This document shows, piece after piece, positions 40,986 through 49,422 of a DNA stretch of 64,000 nt. Made by a program: the position numbers and the translations under genes. The first letter of the stretch is position 1. Every line of letters starts with the position of its first letter. Below the pieces are notes generated by a model. The model was not told the DNA's origin. It saw only the letters and a program-made list of their open reading frames with translations, and searched no databases. Source of the stretch: TMED23 sp964566055. Its GTDB lineage: Bacteria; Pseudomonadota; Alphaproteobacteria; Rhodospirillales; UBA2165. The DNA lies in the NCBI GenBank assembly GCA_964566055.1, contig CAZMHI010000015.1, positions 12,468 through 76,467 of the forward strand, read 5' to 3'.

Positions 40986-42386
40986 CTAAGGCAGGTAATC
41001 CTTTAAATTTACCATATCAAAACTCTTGGGCATGGCCGGCTCAAAATTGTAGCGTTCGGCGTCTGACAAATGTGCCGGGATGGTCGCATCGATGAGCCAC
41101 TTGGTGCCGACCCGGGCGAAGCTTCCCATGCCGGGTGCTACCGGCGAAATATTATCAAGCGAAAATACCCGTGTTTCCGGGATCATCACGACATCGCGTT
41201 CGGCATGAACCCGGGTTGTCATCGACCAGGCGATCTGGCGAAGATCGCTGGCATCAATGTCTTCATCAACGGCGATGGCGAGTTTGGGATGGAGATAGGG
41301 GCCAGAGAGCGCAGCCATCAAAGCAGTCTTGGTTTGACCGGGATGGCGCGGACGCATCTTGAGGATCAGCATCATGTCACCCGATTCAGTAACAGCACGG
41401 ACATCCATCAAATTTAAACCGCCCTCAACATCTTTGAGATGATGCTTGGTCGCAACTTCAACGCCGATACCCATGGTTGATTGGGCGTCGGTTACCGGGA
41501 AGCCGCAATGCAGCGCGTAGAAGATCGGGTCTTTACGCTGGGTGATCGCTTTAACTTGAAAAACTTCAGAATCCATACCGCCGGCATAGGTGCCAGTAAC
41601 TTCGCCAAATGGTCCCTCAGGCTCCAGATGATTTGGCAGCACTTCGCCTTCAATAACAATTTCCGCTTCGGCGGGAACTTCGAGATCAATGCTTTCACAT
41701 TTCACCAGCCGGACCGGCTCCTCCATGATAGCCCCGGCTAAGCCCAATTCATCATTGCCGAAAGTTGTGGTGAAGCTGGAAGCAAAAAAGATCGCCGGAT
41801 GAGTACCATAGACCATGGCGACGGGCATAGGCTCATTGCGGGCGCAATATTTGTCATAGATTTGACGCGCTTGACGCGGGATCATGATAAAACCGGTTTT
41901 GTCCTTGCCGGTGACCATCTGACGGTGAACCGAGAGATTGCGGATGCCCGTATCCGGGTCTTTGATAATGGCAATGCCTGAGGCAAAATACCGGCCGCCA
42001 TCTTTTTCCGACGTCATCAAAGTTGGGAAGTCATAGAGATCGATATCATCGCCGGTTTTCTTAATTTCTTTTACAGGCGCCTCACCGTTTATCATTTCTG
42101 CAGCGATTGGTGAATGAATACGTGCTGCCATTTGATCGAGCAGAACATCTTCTTCAATGTTAAGGCCAATAGCCCATTTTTTTCGGTCGGCAACGATTTG
42201 GCTGCAAGCCTGCCAGCCCTCATGTCCTTTGATATTGCTGAACAGACTCGCCTGGCCCAATTCGTTGAAGGCCTTCCATTCAACTGCCGCCATATCCTCA
42301 AGCGGGTCTACTTCCTTGGTAAAGTGGATAAGCTCGCCTTGCTGTTCAAGATTGGCCAGCATTGTGCGAAAAGATTGGTCTGGCAT
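40986..42386 (-). CDS. UbiD-family decarboxylase
   Basis: The ATG at 42386 follows TAGGAG by eight bases; an upstream in-frame start would add 19 residues without a ribosome site. The 466 residues match the UbiD family of prenylated-FMN decarboxylases, with HPAIFFASSFTTTFGNDELG, VPAEAEIVIEGEV, EGPFGEVTGTY and GMGSFARVGTKWLID. Substrates are aromatic or alpha,beta-unsaturated acids; a ubiX partner is not in the window. It lies before the ArfA-like and Gfo/Idh genes and is divergent from an amino-acid-type solute receptor. A catabolic or ubiquinone role cannot be decided. Confidence 0.88.
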   Translation of the reverse strand: MPDQSFRTMLANLEQQGELIHFTKEVDPLEDMAAVEWKAFNELGQASLFSNIKGHEGWQACSQIVADRKKWAIGLNIEEDVLLDQMAARIHSPIAAEMINGEAPVKEIKKTGDDIDLYDFPTLMTSEKDGGRYFASGIAIIKDPDTGIRNLSVHRQMVTGKDKTGFIMIPRQARQIYDKYCARNEPMPVAMVYGTHPAIFFASSFTTTFGNDELGLAGAIMEEPVRLVKCESIDLEVPAEAEIVIEGEVLPNHLEPEGPFGEVTGTYAGGMDSEVFQVKAITQRKDPIFYALHCGFPVTDAQSTMGIGVEVATKHHLKDVEGGLNLMDVRAVTESGDMMLILKMRPRHPGQTKTALMAALSGPYLHPKLAIAVDEDIDASDLRQIAWSMTTRVHAERDVVMIPETRVFSLDNISPVAPGMGSFARVGTKWLIDATIPAHLSDAERYNFEPAMPKSFDMVNLKDYLP

Positions 42387-42570
42387 GTTCAGGCTCCTAA
42401 TTAATGCAGCGGTGACTTTAGAGGGCAATGACGGTCGGCACAATAACGCTCACACAATCACTTTTATAAAATTTACCCTTTGGAAATAAGGGATTTATTG
42501 CTAGCATCTTTTTGGAATACGAAAATCTAATATACATCCAATTCAAAAAGTAATGCAGGGAGTGCGTTTA

Positions 42571-43746
42571 ATGTTTAAGAAAATACTAGGTTTAACCGCT
42601 GCGGCTGCCGTGGTGACCGCGGTGTCTCCAATTCAGGCGAAAGATATCAAAATCGGCTTTGTCTCGACATTGACCACACCAGCCGCCTTGATCGGCAAGC
42701 AATTTAAAGCTGGTGCGGAATTGGCGATGGACCATATCGGCCATAAAATGGGCGGTAAAAATGTGACCGTTATCTATGAAGATGATGGCTTTAATCCCAA
42801 GGTCGGCAAGCAAAAAACTGAAAAACTGATCAAAAAAGATAAAGTCGATATCGTTGCCGGCTATATTTGGTCTCACGTTCTAGGTGCTTCGGCGCCGGTT
42901 GTGCTTAAAGCTGGCAAATTTTTCTTCAGTGCCAATGCTGGGCATTCTCTTTATTCCGGTAAAAAATGCCATAAAAACTTTTTCAACGTGTCCTGGGAAA
43001 ATAGCCAAAACGCTGCAGCGACTGGCGCCTATATTAGTAAGCAGGGCGTGAAAAATCTTTACATTCTGTCGCTTAACTATGCTGCTGGTAAACAGGTCGT
43101 TGGCGGCATTGAGCGCGGTTATAAAGGTAATGTTGTGGGTAAAGATTTGGTGCCGTTGAGCCATAAAGACTGGTCGGCTGAGCTTACCAAAATCAAAGCC
43201 GCCAAACCGGATGCCGTTGTGGCCTTTTATCCGGGCGCTTGGGGACCGAAGTTTTTTACCCAATATAACCAAGCCGGTCTGAATAAAACCACGCCGCTCT
43301 ATCACGTTTTTTCCATCGATATGGGCAATTTGCCGATTTTCCAAAAAATTGGCCTGAATGTGTTGAACACGTTCCAGACTGCCCAATGGTCGCCGGACTT
43401 TAAAAACGCCGCCAATCAGAAGTTTGTCTCTGGTTTCAAAAAGAAATACGGCAAAACGCCAAATCATTTTGCCGCGCAAGCTTATGAAACAATCATGCTG
43501 ATTAAATCCGGTGTCGATGCAGTTAACGGCGATATGACCAAAATGGATGCGATGCGCGCAGCTTTTGAAAAAGCTGACTTTGCAGCGGTTCGCGGCAATT
43601 TCCGTTACGAGAAAAACCACTATCCGATCCAAGACTTCTTCGCGCGAGAAGTCGTCAAAGGCGCGGATGGAAAATGGACTATTGTTTCACGAGGTAAAGT
43701 TGTCAGCGATTCGCGCGCTGTTAACCACAAAGAGTGCAAACGCTAA
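42571..43746 (+). CDS. ABC transporter substrate-binding protein, branched-chain amino acid type
   Basis: The ATG at 42571 has GGGAG nine bases upstream, and the residues after it form a clear signal peptide (KKILGLTAAAAVVTAV, cleavage after IQAK). An upstream ATG at 42553 would interrupt this. The 391 residues follow the Leu/Ile/Val-binding fold, with VSTLTTPAALIGKQFKAGAELA and the central hinge KAAKPDAVVAFYPG. Two Cys (GKKCHKN and HKECKR) may pair. No permease or ATPase genes are adjacent, so this receptor is orphan here. A strong terminator follows it. Confidence 0.9.
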   Translation: MFKKILGLTAAAAVVTAVSPIQAKDIKIGFVSTLTTPAALIGKQFKAGAELAMDHIGHKMGGKNVTVIYEDDGFNPKVGKQKTEKLIKKDKVDIVAGYIWSHVLGASAPVVLKAGKFFFSANAGHSLYSGKKCHKNFFNVSWENSQNAAATGAYISKQGVKNLYILSLNYAAGKQVVGGIERGYKGNVVGKDLVPLSHKDWSAELTKIKAAKPDAVVAFYPGAWGPKFFTQYNQAGLNKTTPLYHVFSIDMGNLPIFQKIGLNVLNTFQTAQWSPDFKNAANQKFVSGFKKKYGKTPNHFAAQAYETIMLIKSGVDAVNGDMTKMDAMRAAFEKADFAAVRGNFRYEKNHYPIQDFFAREVVKGADGKWTIVSRGKVVSDSRAVNHKECKR

Positions 43747-43772
43747 AATTTAGCGATAAATTTAAATAAAAG

Positions 43773-43806
43773 GGGAGCGTGTTCTGGTGGCACGCTCCCT
43801 TTTTTT
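43773..43806 (+). terminator. Rho-independent terminator after the solute receptor gene
   Basis: GGGAGCGTG pairs perfectly with CACGCTCCC across a nine-base loop and is followed by seven T. It lies 27 bases beyond the stop codon, a textbook terminator. The embedded TGGCACG is part of the stem and not a promoter. Confidence 0.95.
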
Positions 43807-43842
43807 GTTCTAGATTGCGCTTCCTTGAAAATGGAGAGCTAA

Positions 43843-44814
43843 ATGAAGACCAGAATTACAGAAATGCTTGGCATCAAATATCCGATTATCCAAGGCGGTA
43901 TGCACCATGTTGGGTATGCCGAATTGGCGGCGGCAGTTTCTAACGCCGGCGGTCTCGGTATTATCACCGGCCTGACCCAACCGACACCAGCCGATCTCGG
44001 AAACGAGATTGCCCGCTGCCATGACATGACGGACAAGCCATTTGGTGTGAATTTGACATTTCTACCGACCTTTGAAGAGCCACCTTATGACGGCTATATC
44101 GAGGAGATTATTAAAGGCGGGATTAAATTTGTCGAAACTGCCGGCCGCAATCCTGAACCCTATCTGCCGGTACTGAAAGAGGCCGGCATCAAGGTCATCC
44201 ACAAATGCACTTCGGTACGCCATTCCTTGAAAGCGGAGAAAATAGGTTGTGACGCCGTCAGCGTTGACGGCTTTGAATGCGGCGGTCACCCGGGCGAAGA
44301 TGATATCCCCAATATGATCCTGTTGCCGCGTGCCGCCGAAGAGCTCTCCATTCCCTTTGTCGCTTCGGGCGGTATCGGCAATGCCAAGCAAATGGTTGCT
44401 GCCTTGGCTTTGGGTGCGGATGGTATCAACATGGGCACTCGCTTTATTGCGACCAAAGAAGCTCCGGTGCATCAAAACGTCAAAGACGCCATTTTGGCGG
44501 CCTCCGAGTTGGATACCCGGCTGGTCATGCGTCCCTTGCGCAATACCGAGCGGGTGCTGACCAACTCGGCGGTGGAACAGGTTATCGAAATCGAGCGTGA
44601 AAAAGGGCCTGATCTGAAAATTGATGATATCTACGATCTGGTCGCCGGTGTTTATCCCAAAGTCATGGATAACGGCGAAATGGATTCCGGTGCCTGGAGT
44701 TGCGGCATGGTCGCCGGCTTGATCAACGATGTCCCCACCTGCCAGGAATTAATCGACAATATGGTGGCTGAGGCTAAATCCATCATCAGCGGAAATTTGG
44801 CGGCCTTGGTTTAG
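43843..44814 (+). CDS. Nitronate monooxygenase (2-nitropropane dioxygenase family)
   Basis: The 323 residues have the FMN-dependent TIM-barrel features GGMHHVGYAELAAAVSNAGG, FVASGGIGNAKQMVAALALG and ADGINMGTRF. The family oxidises alkyl nitronates; a homologous group acts as enoyl reductases. Substrate is unknown. Its stop overlaps the stop of the convergent nasA by four bases. GGAG stands seven bases upstream of the ATG. There is no sign of shared control with the nitrate genes other than position. Confidence 0.9.
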   Translation: MKTRITEMLGIKYPIIQGGMHHVGYAELAAAVSNAGGLGIITGLTQPTPADLGNEIARCHDMTDKPFGVNLTFLPTFEEPPYDGYIEEIIKGGIKFVETAGRNPEPYLPVLKEAGIKVIHKCTSVRHSLKAEKIGCDAVSVDGFECGGHPGEDDIPNMILLPRAAEELSIPFVASGGIGNAKQMVAALALGADGINMGTRFIATKEAPVHQNVKDAILAASELDTRLVMRPLRNTERVLTNSAVEQVIEIEREKGPDLKIDDIYDLVAGVYPKVMDNGEMDSGAWSCGMVAGLINDVPTCQELIDNMVAEAKSIISGNLAALV

Positions 44815-47516
44815 GCTGCGCTCCGCTGGTGATCAGCTGTTGTGGCATCGGTAAGAATATTCTTAAGTTCTGGCACACAGGAGCCGCAATTTGTGCCGGC
44901 GCTCAGCGCCGCGCCAATTTCTTCCACTGAGGTTAGACTTTCATCAGTAATGGCATTGATAATGGTGTTTATACCGATACCAAAACAGGCGCAAACCGTC
45001 GTCCCGGCCTCTTTCTGACCGGCTGGCGGCACGCCCATAAGAAGGCTGGCTCGATTAGGCTCAGTTATCGGGGCTTCGGTAAACAATGCCTTTAGCCAAT
45101 CTCGCGCTGGTAGGTTGGGAGAACTGCTGACAAACAAGCAATTTTCAAGTCGATCATCAATTAAGTGCGCACCCCGGTAGCTGCCCCGTGCAGTATCTTC
45201 AAACTCGATCCGATTGCCCTCAATTGCAGGCACTGAAAACAGGCTGTCGATAAGGTCCGTTTTGGAAATAATTTGTTCACCGGCTAATTCATAGTGCCAA
45301 AATCCCTGGCCACGCGCTGCCACCCAATAAGTTGCAATATTCGCTAAAGAGCTTACATCCAATCTGTCACGCGTCAGCACAAAAGCATGCCAAGATGCTT
45401 CAAAAGGCGCTATTCGGACCGGCGTATGTTTAAGTTCGGGCTGCAGAGAAATTGGATCAGTTACCGGATTAACCAGCGCATCCGCCAGGCCGTGGGAGGC
45501 AAATTGATTGTTCCAATGCATGGGCACGAATATGCTGCCCGGCTGCTGGTCGGTTGTTACTTTGACCCGGGCAATCATATTGCCCCAACTGGTTTCAAGC
45601 CGGGCCAAGGCACCGTCACTTACTTCAAAGCGCGTCGCATCTTGCGGGTGTATTTCAGCAAACGGTTCAATGCTTTGCGCTGAAAGACGCGCAGATTTCC
45701 CCGTGCGGGTCATGGTATGCCAGTGATCACGGATCCGTCCGGTATTCAGGATAAGCGGGAAATCAACATCTGGTGCGTGGACGGGCGCTTGCGGATCAAC
45801 CGGCAGTAGGGCCGCTTTCTCTCCCGACCGATAAAATCCGCCATCAGCAAATAGCCGGGGAGTCCCTTGCGGGCGTTCTTTGGTTACCGGCCATTGCCGT
45901 GGCTGCATTTTGTCATAAGCGGCCAGATCAAGATCAGCGTAACCACTGATTTCGAAATCCCGTCTGCCGTCGTTTTCAAATCCGGACAAAGCCGCGTGTT
46001 CGCGAAAAATATCTGCGCTGCTTTCATAGTTGAATTCCGCCTCATAGCCCAACCGCCGGGCGACCTCTGATATTATCCACCAATCAGGTCTCGCCTCTCC
46101 TGGTGCCGGTAAAAAAGCGCGCTGGCGGGAAATGCGGCGCTCCGAATTGGTGACGGTGCCGTTTTTTTCACCCCAGGCTAGAGCTGGTAATAAGACGTCT
46201 GCATAAGCAGCTGTATCGGTGTTGCGCTCGCAGTCGGAGACGACCACCAGTTCACATTTTTCAAGTGCCCCACGAACGCTGGAATTGTCCGGCAGGCTGA
46301 CTGCCGGATTTGTACCCATAATCCAAATTGCCTTAACCTTACCCGCTTCGACGGCTTCAAAAAGCTCAATCGCAGCGAGACCCGGCTTGTCAGCAATATC
46401 CGGCGCGCCCCAAAAGCGGGCCACCAAATCCCGGTGATCCGGATTGGTGATTTCCATGTGGGCGGCCAGCTGATTGGCAAGCCCGCCGACCTCACGACCC
46501 CCCATCGCATTAGGCTGGCCGGTCAACGAGAACGGTCCCATACCGGGCCGACCGATACGTCCTGTGGCCAGATGGCAGTTTAAGATCGCGTTCACTTTGT
46601 CTGTGCCGCTTGAAGATTGGTTGATGCCCTGGGAGTATAGTGTCACTGATTTTTCGCAAACTTCGAAAAGTTCATAGAATTCATTGATATCGCTCAGACT
46701 GAGGCCGCAGGCTTTGCCAACAGCGCCGGCATTGGGCGCTGAACGCTCTGCAGCAACTAAGGCTTTGTCCAGTCCGTCACAATGATTGCTGGCAAATTCC
46801 ACATCTATTTTGTTTTGGCGATCGAGGTGGGTAAGCAAACCATTAAACAATATGGCATCAGCGCCAGGTTTGATGGCGAGATGAAGATCGGCGATGTCTG
46901 AACTTGCTGTCCGGCGTGGATCAATCACCACGACTTTCATTAGCGGATTGGCTTCTTTGGCCGTGGCCAATCGCTGATACAATACCGGGTGACACCAGGC
47001 CATATTTGAGCCCGTGAGCACCACCAAATCTGCCTGTTCAATATCCTCGTAACAGCCTGGAACCGTATCGCTGCCAAAGGCCCGCTTATGTCCAGCCACG
47101 CTGGAAGACATACAGAGGCGCGAGTTCGTATCGATATTGGCCGAGCCGATAAAGCCTTTCATAAGTTTATTGGCGACGTAATAATCTTCTGTCAGCAATT
47201 GCCCCGAAACATAAAACGCGACGGCGTCAGGCCCATGCGTTTCGATAACATCTTTGAAATCACCCGCGACTTTAGCCAAAGCGGTATCCCAATCAACGGG
47301 CTGGTGATCAATTTCAGGATGCAGCAGGCGGCCTTCAAGATCGAGCGTGTCAGCCAAGGCAGCGCCTTTTACGCAAAGCCGGCCCAAATTGGCCGGGTGA
47401 TTAGGATCACCCTCAACCCGGATTTTTTGAGCCTCATCTTTAGACGCAATTATCCCACAGCCGACGCCGCAATAAGCGCAGGTTGACTTAACCGGAAAAG
47501 GGAAGGGACCAGTCAT
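44811..47516 (-). CDS. nasA: Assimilatory nitrate reductase, catalytic subunit
   Basis: This 901-residue molybdopterin enzyme reduces nitrate to nitrite in the cytoplasm. The N-terminus holds a [4Fe-4S] ligand set C13-x2-C16-x3-C20 and C48. MGD-binding domains follow (for example YSQGINQSSSGTDK, GRIRDHWHTMTRTGKS). The C-terminal 60 residues form a BFD-like [2Fe-2S] domain, CACFGIG and NCGSCVPE. A sigma-54 promoter lies about 120 bases upstream and narK is divergent. No nirB/nirD is in the window. There is no twin-arginine signal, as expected for the assimilatory enzyme. Confidence 0.93.
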   Translation of the reverse strand: MTGPFPFPVKSTCAYCGVGCGIIASKDEAQKIRVEGDPNHPANLGRLCVKGAALADTLDLEGRLLHPEIDHQPVDWDTALAKVAGDFKDVIETHGPDAVAFYVSGQLLTEDYYVANKLMKGFIGSANIDTNSRLCMSSSVAGHKRAFGSDTVPGCYEDIEQADLVVLTGSNMAWCHPVLYQRLATAKEANPLMKVVVIDPRRTASSDIADLHLAIKPGADAILFNGLLTHLDRQNKIDVEFASNHCDGLDKALVAAERSAPNAGAVGKACGLSLSDINEFYELFEVCEKSVTLYSQGINQSSSGTDKVNAILNCHLATGRIGRPGMGPFSLTGQPNAMGGREVGGLANQLAAHMEITNPDHRDLVARFWGAPDIADKPGLAAIELFEAVEAGKVKAIWIMGTNPAVSLPDNSSVRGALEKCELVVVSDCERNTDTAAYADVLLPALAWGEKNGTVTNSERRISRQRAFLPAPGEARPDWWIISEVARRLGYEAEFNYESSADIFREHAALSGFENDGRRDFEISGYADLDLAAYDKMQPRQWPVTKERPQGTPRLFADGGFYRSGEKAALLPVDPQAPVHAPDVDFPLILNTGRIRDHWHTMTRTGKSARLSAQSIEPFAEIHPQDATRFEVSDGALARLETSWGNMIARVKVTTDQQPGSIFVPMHWNNQFASHGLADALVNPVTDPISLQPELKHTPVRIAPFEASWHAFVLTRDRLDVSSLANIATYWVAARGQGFWHYELAGEQIISKTDLIDSLFSVPAIEGNRIEFEDTARGSYRGAHLIDDRLENCLFVSSSPNLPARDWLKALFTEAPITEPNRASLLMGVPPAGQKEAGTTVCACFGIGINTIINAITDESLTSVEEIGAALSAGTNCGSCVPELKNILTDATTADHQRSAA

Positions 47517-47634
47517 CGACTGCGGCCGGGGTGGCTAATCGGGATCGGCTTCAGGGTATGCATCTTCTTATTCATTTCGGGTCAGCTATTCCTACAATTG
47601 CTGAATTCATAAACTTTCCTTCAGCAAGTATAAG

Positions 47635-47650
47635 AGCAACAGCCGTGCCA
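47635..47650 (-). promoter_or_regulatory. Sigma-54 promoter of nasA
   Basis: On the minus strand the sequence is TGGCACGGCTGTTGCT, a complete match to TGGCACG-N4-TTGCW. The predicted transcript start lies about 107 bases before the nasA ATG. Together with the narK promoter this indicates nitrogen (NtrC-type) control. Confidence 0.85.
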
Positions 47651-47774
47651 ACTCATTTGGTAATCCGGTAATTTCAAAAAATTTTGCATATTATCAATGG
47701 GTTATCAGTAAATTACGTGGCCACAGGAATGCCAGTAGCGGATTTTCCAGCCCTCATCGTCAAATTAATAGCCT

Positions 47775-47792
47775 AATAAATAGTCATTTATT
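47775..47792. repeat. AT-rich palindrome midway between nasA and narK
   Basis: AATAAAT-AGTC-ATTTATT is a perfect seven-base inverted repeat located about 125 bases behind the nasA promoter and about 85 bases behind the narK promoter. It lies in a strongly AT-rich stretch and could be a bending or regulator site. Confidence 0.5.
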
Positions 47793-47876
47793 TATTATGA
47801 TTAAATAATAGGCAGTAAATTTTTATAATTTGGGTAAATAAATAAAAAATCGGCGGTAATCGGCCATTTTTTGGAT

Positions 47877-47892
47877 TGGCACGCCCTTTGCC
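47877..47892 (+). promoter_or_regulatory. Sigma-54 promoter of narK
   Basis: TGGCACGCCCTTTGCC matches TGGCACG-N4-TTGCW except for the last base. Spacing of GG and GC is exact. The transcript would start about 35 bases before the narK ATG. Confidence 0.85.
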
Positions 47893-47937
47893 ATAGAGAG
47901 GTCAGGCGTGGCGCCTACACAATAAGGAAAGACCTCA

Positions 47938-49413
47938 ATGACTAACCCAACTGCTCGTATGAATATATTTTCTTTTAAGGGAAAAATGAAAACCCTCCAC
48001 CTGACGTGGGTGGCCTTTTTCATCAGTTTTGTTGTCTGGTTCAATCATGCGCCGTTGATGGCATCAATCCGTGACACTTTTGGACTGTCAAAGCAGGAAG
48101 TCGCCACGCTGTTGATTATGAATGTCGCTCTAACCATTCCGGCTCGAATTATTATTGGTATGACGGTGGACAGGTTCGGCCCGCGCATCGTCTATTCCCT
48201 GCTGTTGGCAATTTCGGCTGTGATCTGTTTCGTCTTTGCCGCTTCAACCAGTTTCGAGATGCTGGCCATCAGCCGGTTTCTGCTTGGCTTCGTTGGCGCT
48301 GGTTTTGTCATCGGCATTCGCCTGATAGGTGAATGGTTCCCGGCAAAACAAGTAGGCGTCGCCGAAGGCATCTATGGCGGTTGGGGGAACTTTGGCTCAG
48401 CGGCGGCAGCAATGTCATTGCCGACCCTGGCTTTACTATTTGGTGGCGATGACGGCTGGCGTTATGCGACGGCGCTGACCGGCATTATCGCTTTGGGTTA
48501 TGCCGCATTCTTTTTCAAAATGGCGCGGGATACGCCCGAAGGCGCCACCTATTTTAAACCAAATAAAAGTGGTGCCATGGAAGTCTCTTCCAAGGGCGAT
48601 ATGATCCTTTATGCGATTATGAAACTGCCGCTCTTTCTAACCATGGGCTTGCTGGCGTGGAAATTAGGGCCAACTAATCTCAAAATTCTCGGAAGCCTGG
48701 CGACAAACTCAATATATGGCGTTTTGGCTCTGCTTTACCTTTATCAGCTTTATCACATCATAGCCGTCAACAAAGCAGTGTTGACCGAGCGGGTGCCGGA
48801 AATTCATCGCTATAATTTCAAGCAGGTTGCGGTTCTTAATTTGGCGTATCTCGTGACTTTTGGCTCGGAACTTGCGGTGGTTTCGATGTTACCGCTGTTC
48901 TTTATGGACACATTTGAATTATCCGGTGTCGCCGCAGGTCTGCTGGCCTCCGGCTTCGCTTTTATGAACCTGATAGCGCGACCAGGCGGCGGCCTTTTAA
49001 GTGACCGGTTTGGCCGCAAGAAGACGCTGATGATATTCTTGGGCGGCCTTGCAATTGGTTATATGGGCATGTCGCAGATCACTGCTGACTGGTGGCTGCC
49101 GCTTGCCGTCCTGATGACCATGACATGCTCATTCTTCGTTCAGGCAGGAGAGGGAGCGGTCTTCGCCATCGTTCCGTTGGTCAAGCGCCGCATGACTGGG
49201 CAGGTTGCCGGCATGGTTGGCGCCTATGGCAGTGTCGGTGCGGTTTGTTTTCTAACCGTTTTGTCTTTTGTATCACCAGCCATTTTCTTTCTGGTTATCG
49301 GTGCTGCGGCAATCTTTACGCTTATCACCACAGCATTGTTTATGGATGAACCCGAAGGCCAGATGGCCGAAGTTCTGCCCGACGGTACGGTGGAGCTTAT
49401 TGCCGTAAAATAG
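47938..49413 (+). CDS. narK: Nitrate/nitrite transporter, MFS family
   Basis: The 491-residue membrane protein of the major facilitator family carries nitrate-porter features such as WVAFFISFVVWFNHAPLM, GAGFVIGIRLIGEWFP and GGWGNFGSAAAAMS. About twelve membrane helices are expected. It takes up nitrate for NasA. AAGGAAAG precedes the ATG. It is divergent from nasA, and its stop is nine bases before the phosphatase/kinase fusion gene, so both are probably in one nitrogen-controlled operon. In other bacteria the same gene is also called nasA or nrtP. Confidence 0.92.
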   Translation: MTNPTARMNIFSFKGKMKTLHLTWVAFFISFVVWFNHAPLMASIRDTFGLSKQEVATLLIMNVALTIPARIIIGMTVDRFGPRIVYSLLLAISAVICFVFAASTSFEMLAISRFLLGFVGAGFVIGIRLIGEWFPAKQVGVAEGIYGGWGNFGSAAAAMSLPTLALLFGGDDGWRYATALTGIIALGYAAFFFKMARDTPEGATYFKPNKSGAMEVSSKGDMILYAIMKLPLFLTMGLLAWKLGPTNLKILGSLATNSIYGVLALLYLYQLYHIIAVNKAVLTERVPEIHRYNFKQVAVLNLAYLVTFGSELAVVSMLPLFFMDTFELSGVAAGLLASGFAFMNLIARPGGGLLSDRFGRKKTLMIFLGGLAIGYMGMSQITADWWLPLAVLMTMTCSFFVQAGEGAVFAIVPLVKRRMTGQVAGMVGAYGSVGAVCFLTVLSFVSPAIFFLVIGAAAIFTLITTALFMDEPEGQMAEVLPDGTVELIAVK

Positions 49414-49422
49414 GAGATGTAA

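Larger units (their letters stand above)
47517..47937. promoter_or_regulatory. Divergent nasA / narK control region
   Basis: These 421 bases hold no gene. They contain sigma-54 promoters facing nasA (47635-47650, minus strand) and narK (47877-47892, plus strand), and an AT-rich palindrome AATAAAT-AGTC-ATTTATT at 47775-47792 midway. No full NtrC box TGCACC-N5-GGTGCA was found by eye. The arrangement suggests one shared enhancer between two promoters. Confidence 0.75.

Noticed and set aside
42880..43632. A 250-codon antisense frame opposite the solute receptor
   Set aside because: The sense strand encodes a full binding protein with a signal peptide; the antisense product has no family features.
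43787..43800. TGGCACG word suggesting a sigma-54 promoter
   Set aside because: It is part of the stem of the strong terminator and has no GC element at the right distance.
47898..47936. GAGGTC / GACCTC pairing that would enclose the narK ribosome site
   Set aside because: The transcript start predicted from the sigma-54 promoter falls near the end of the first arm, so most of it would not be in the mRNA.
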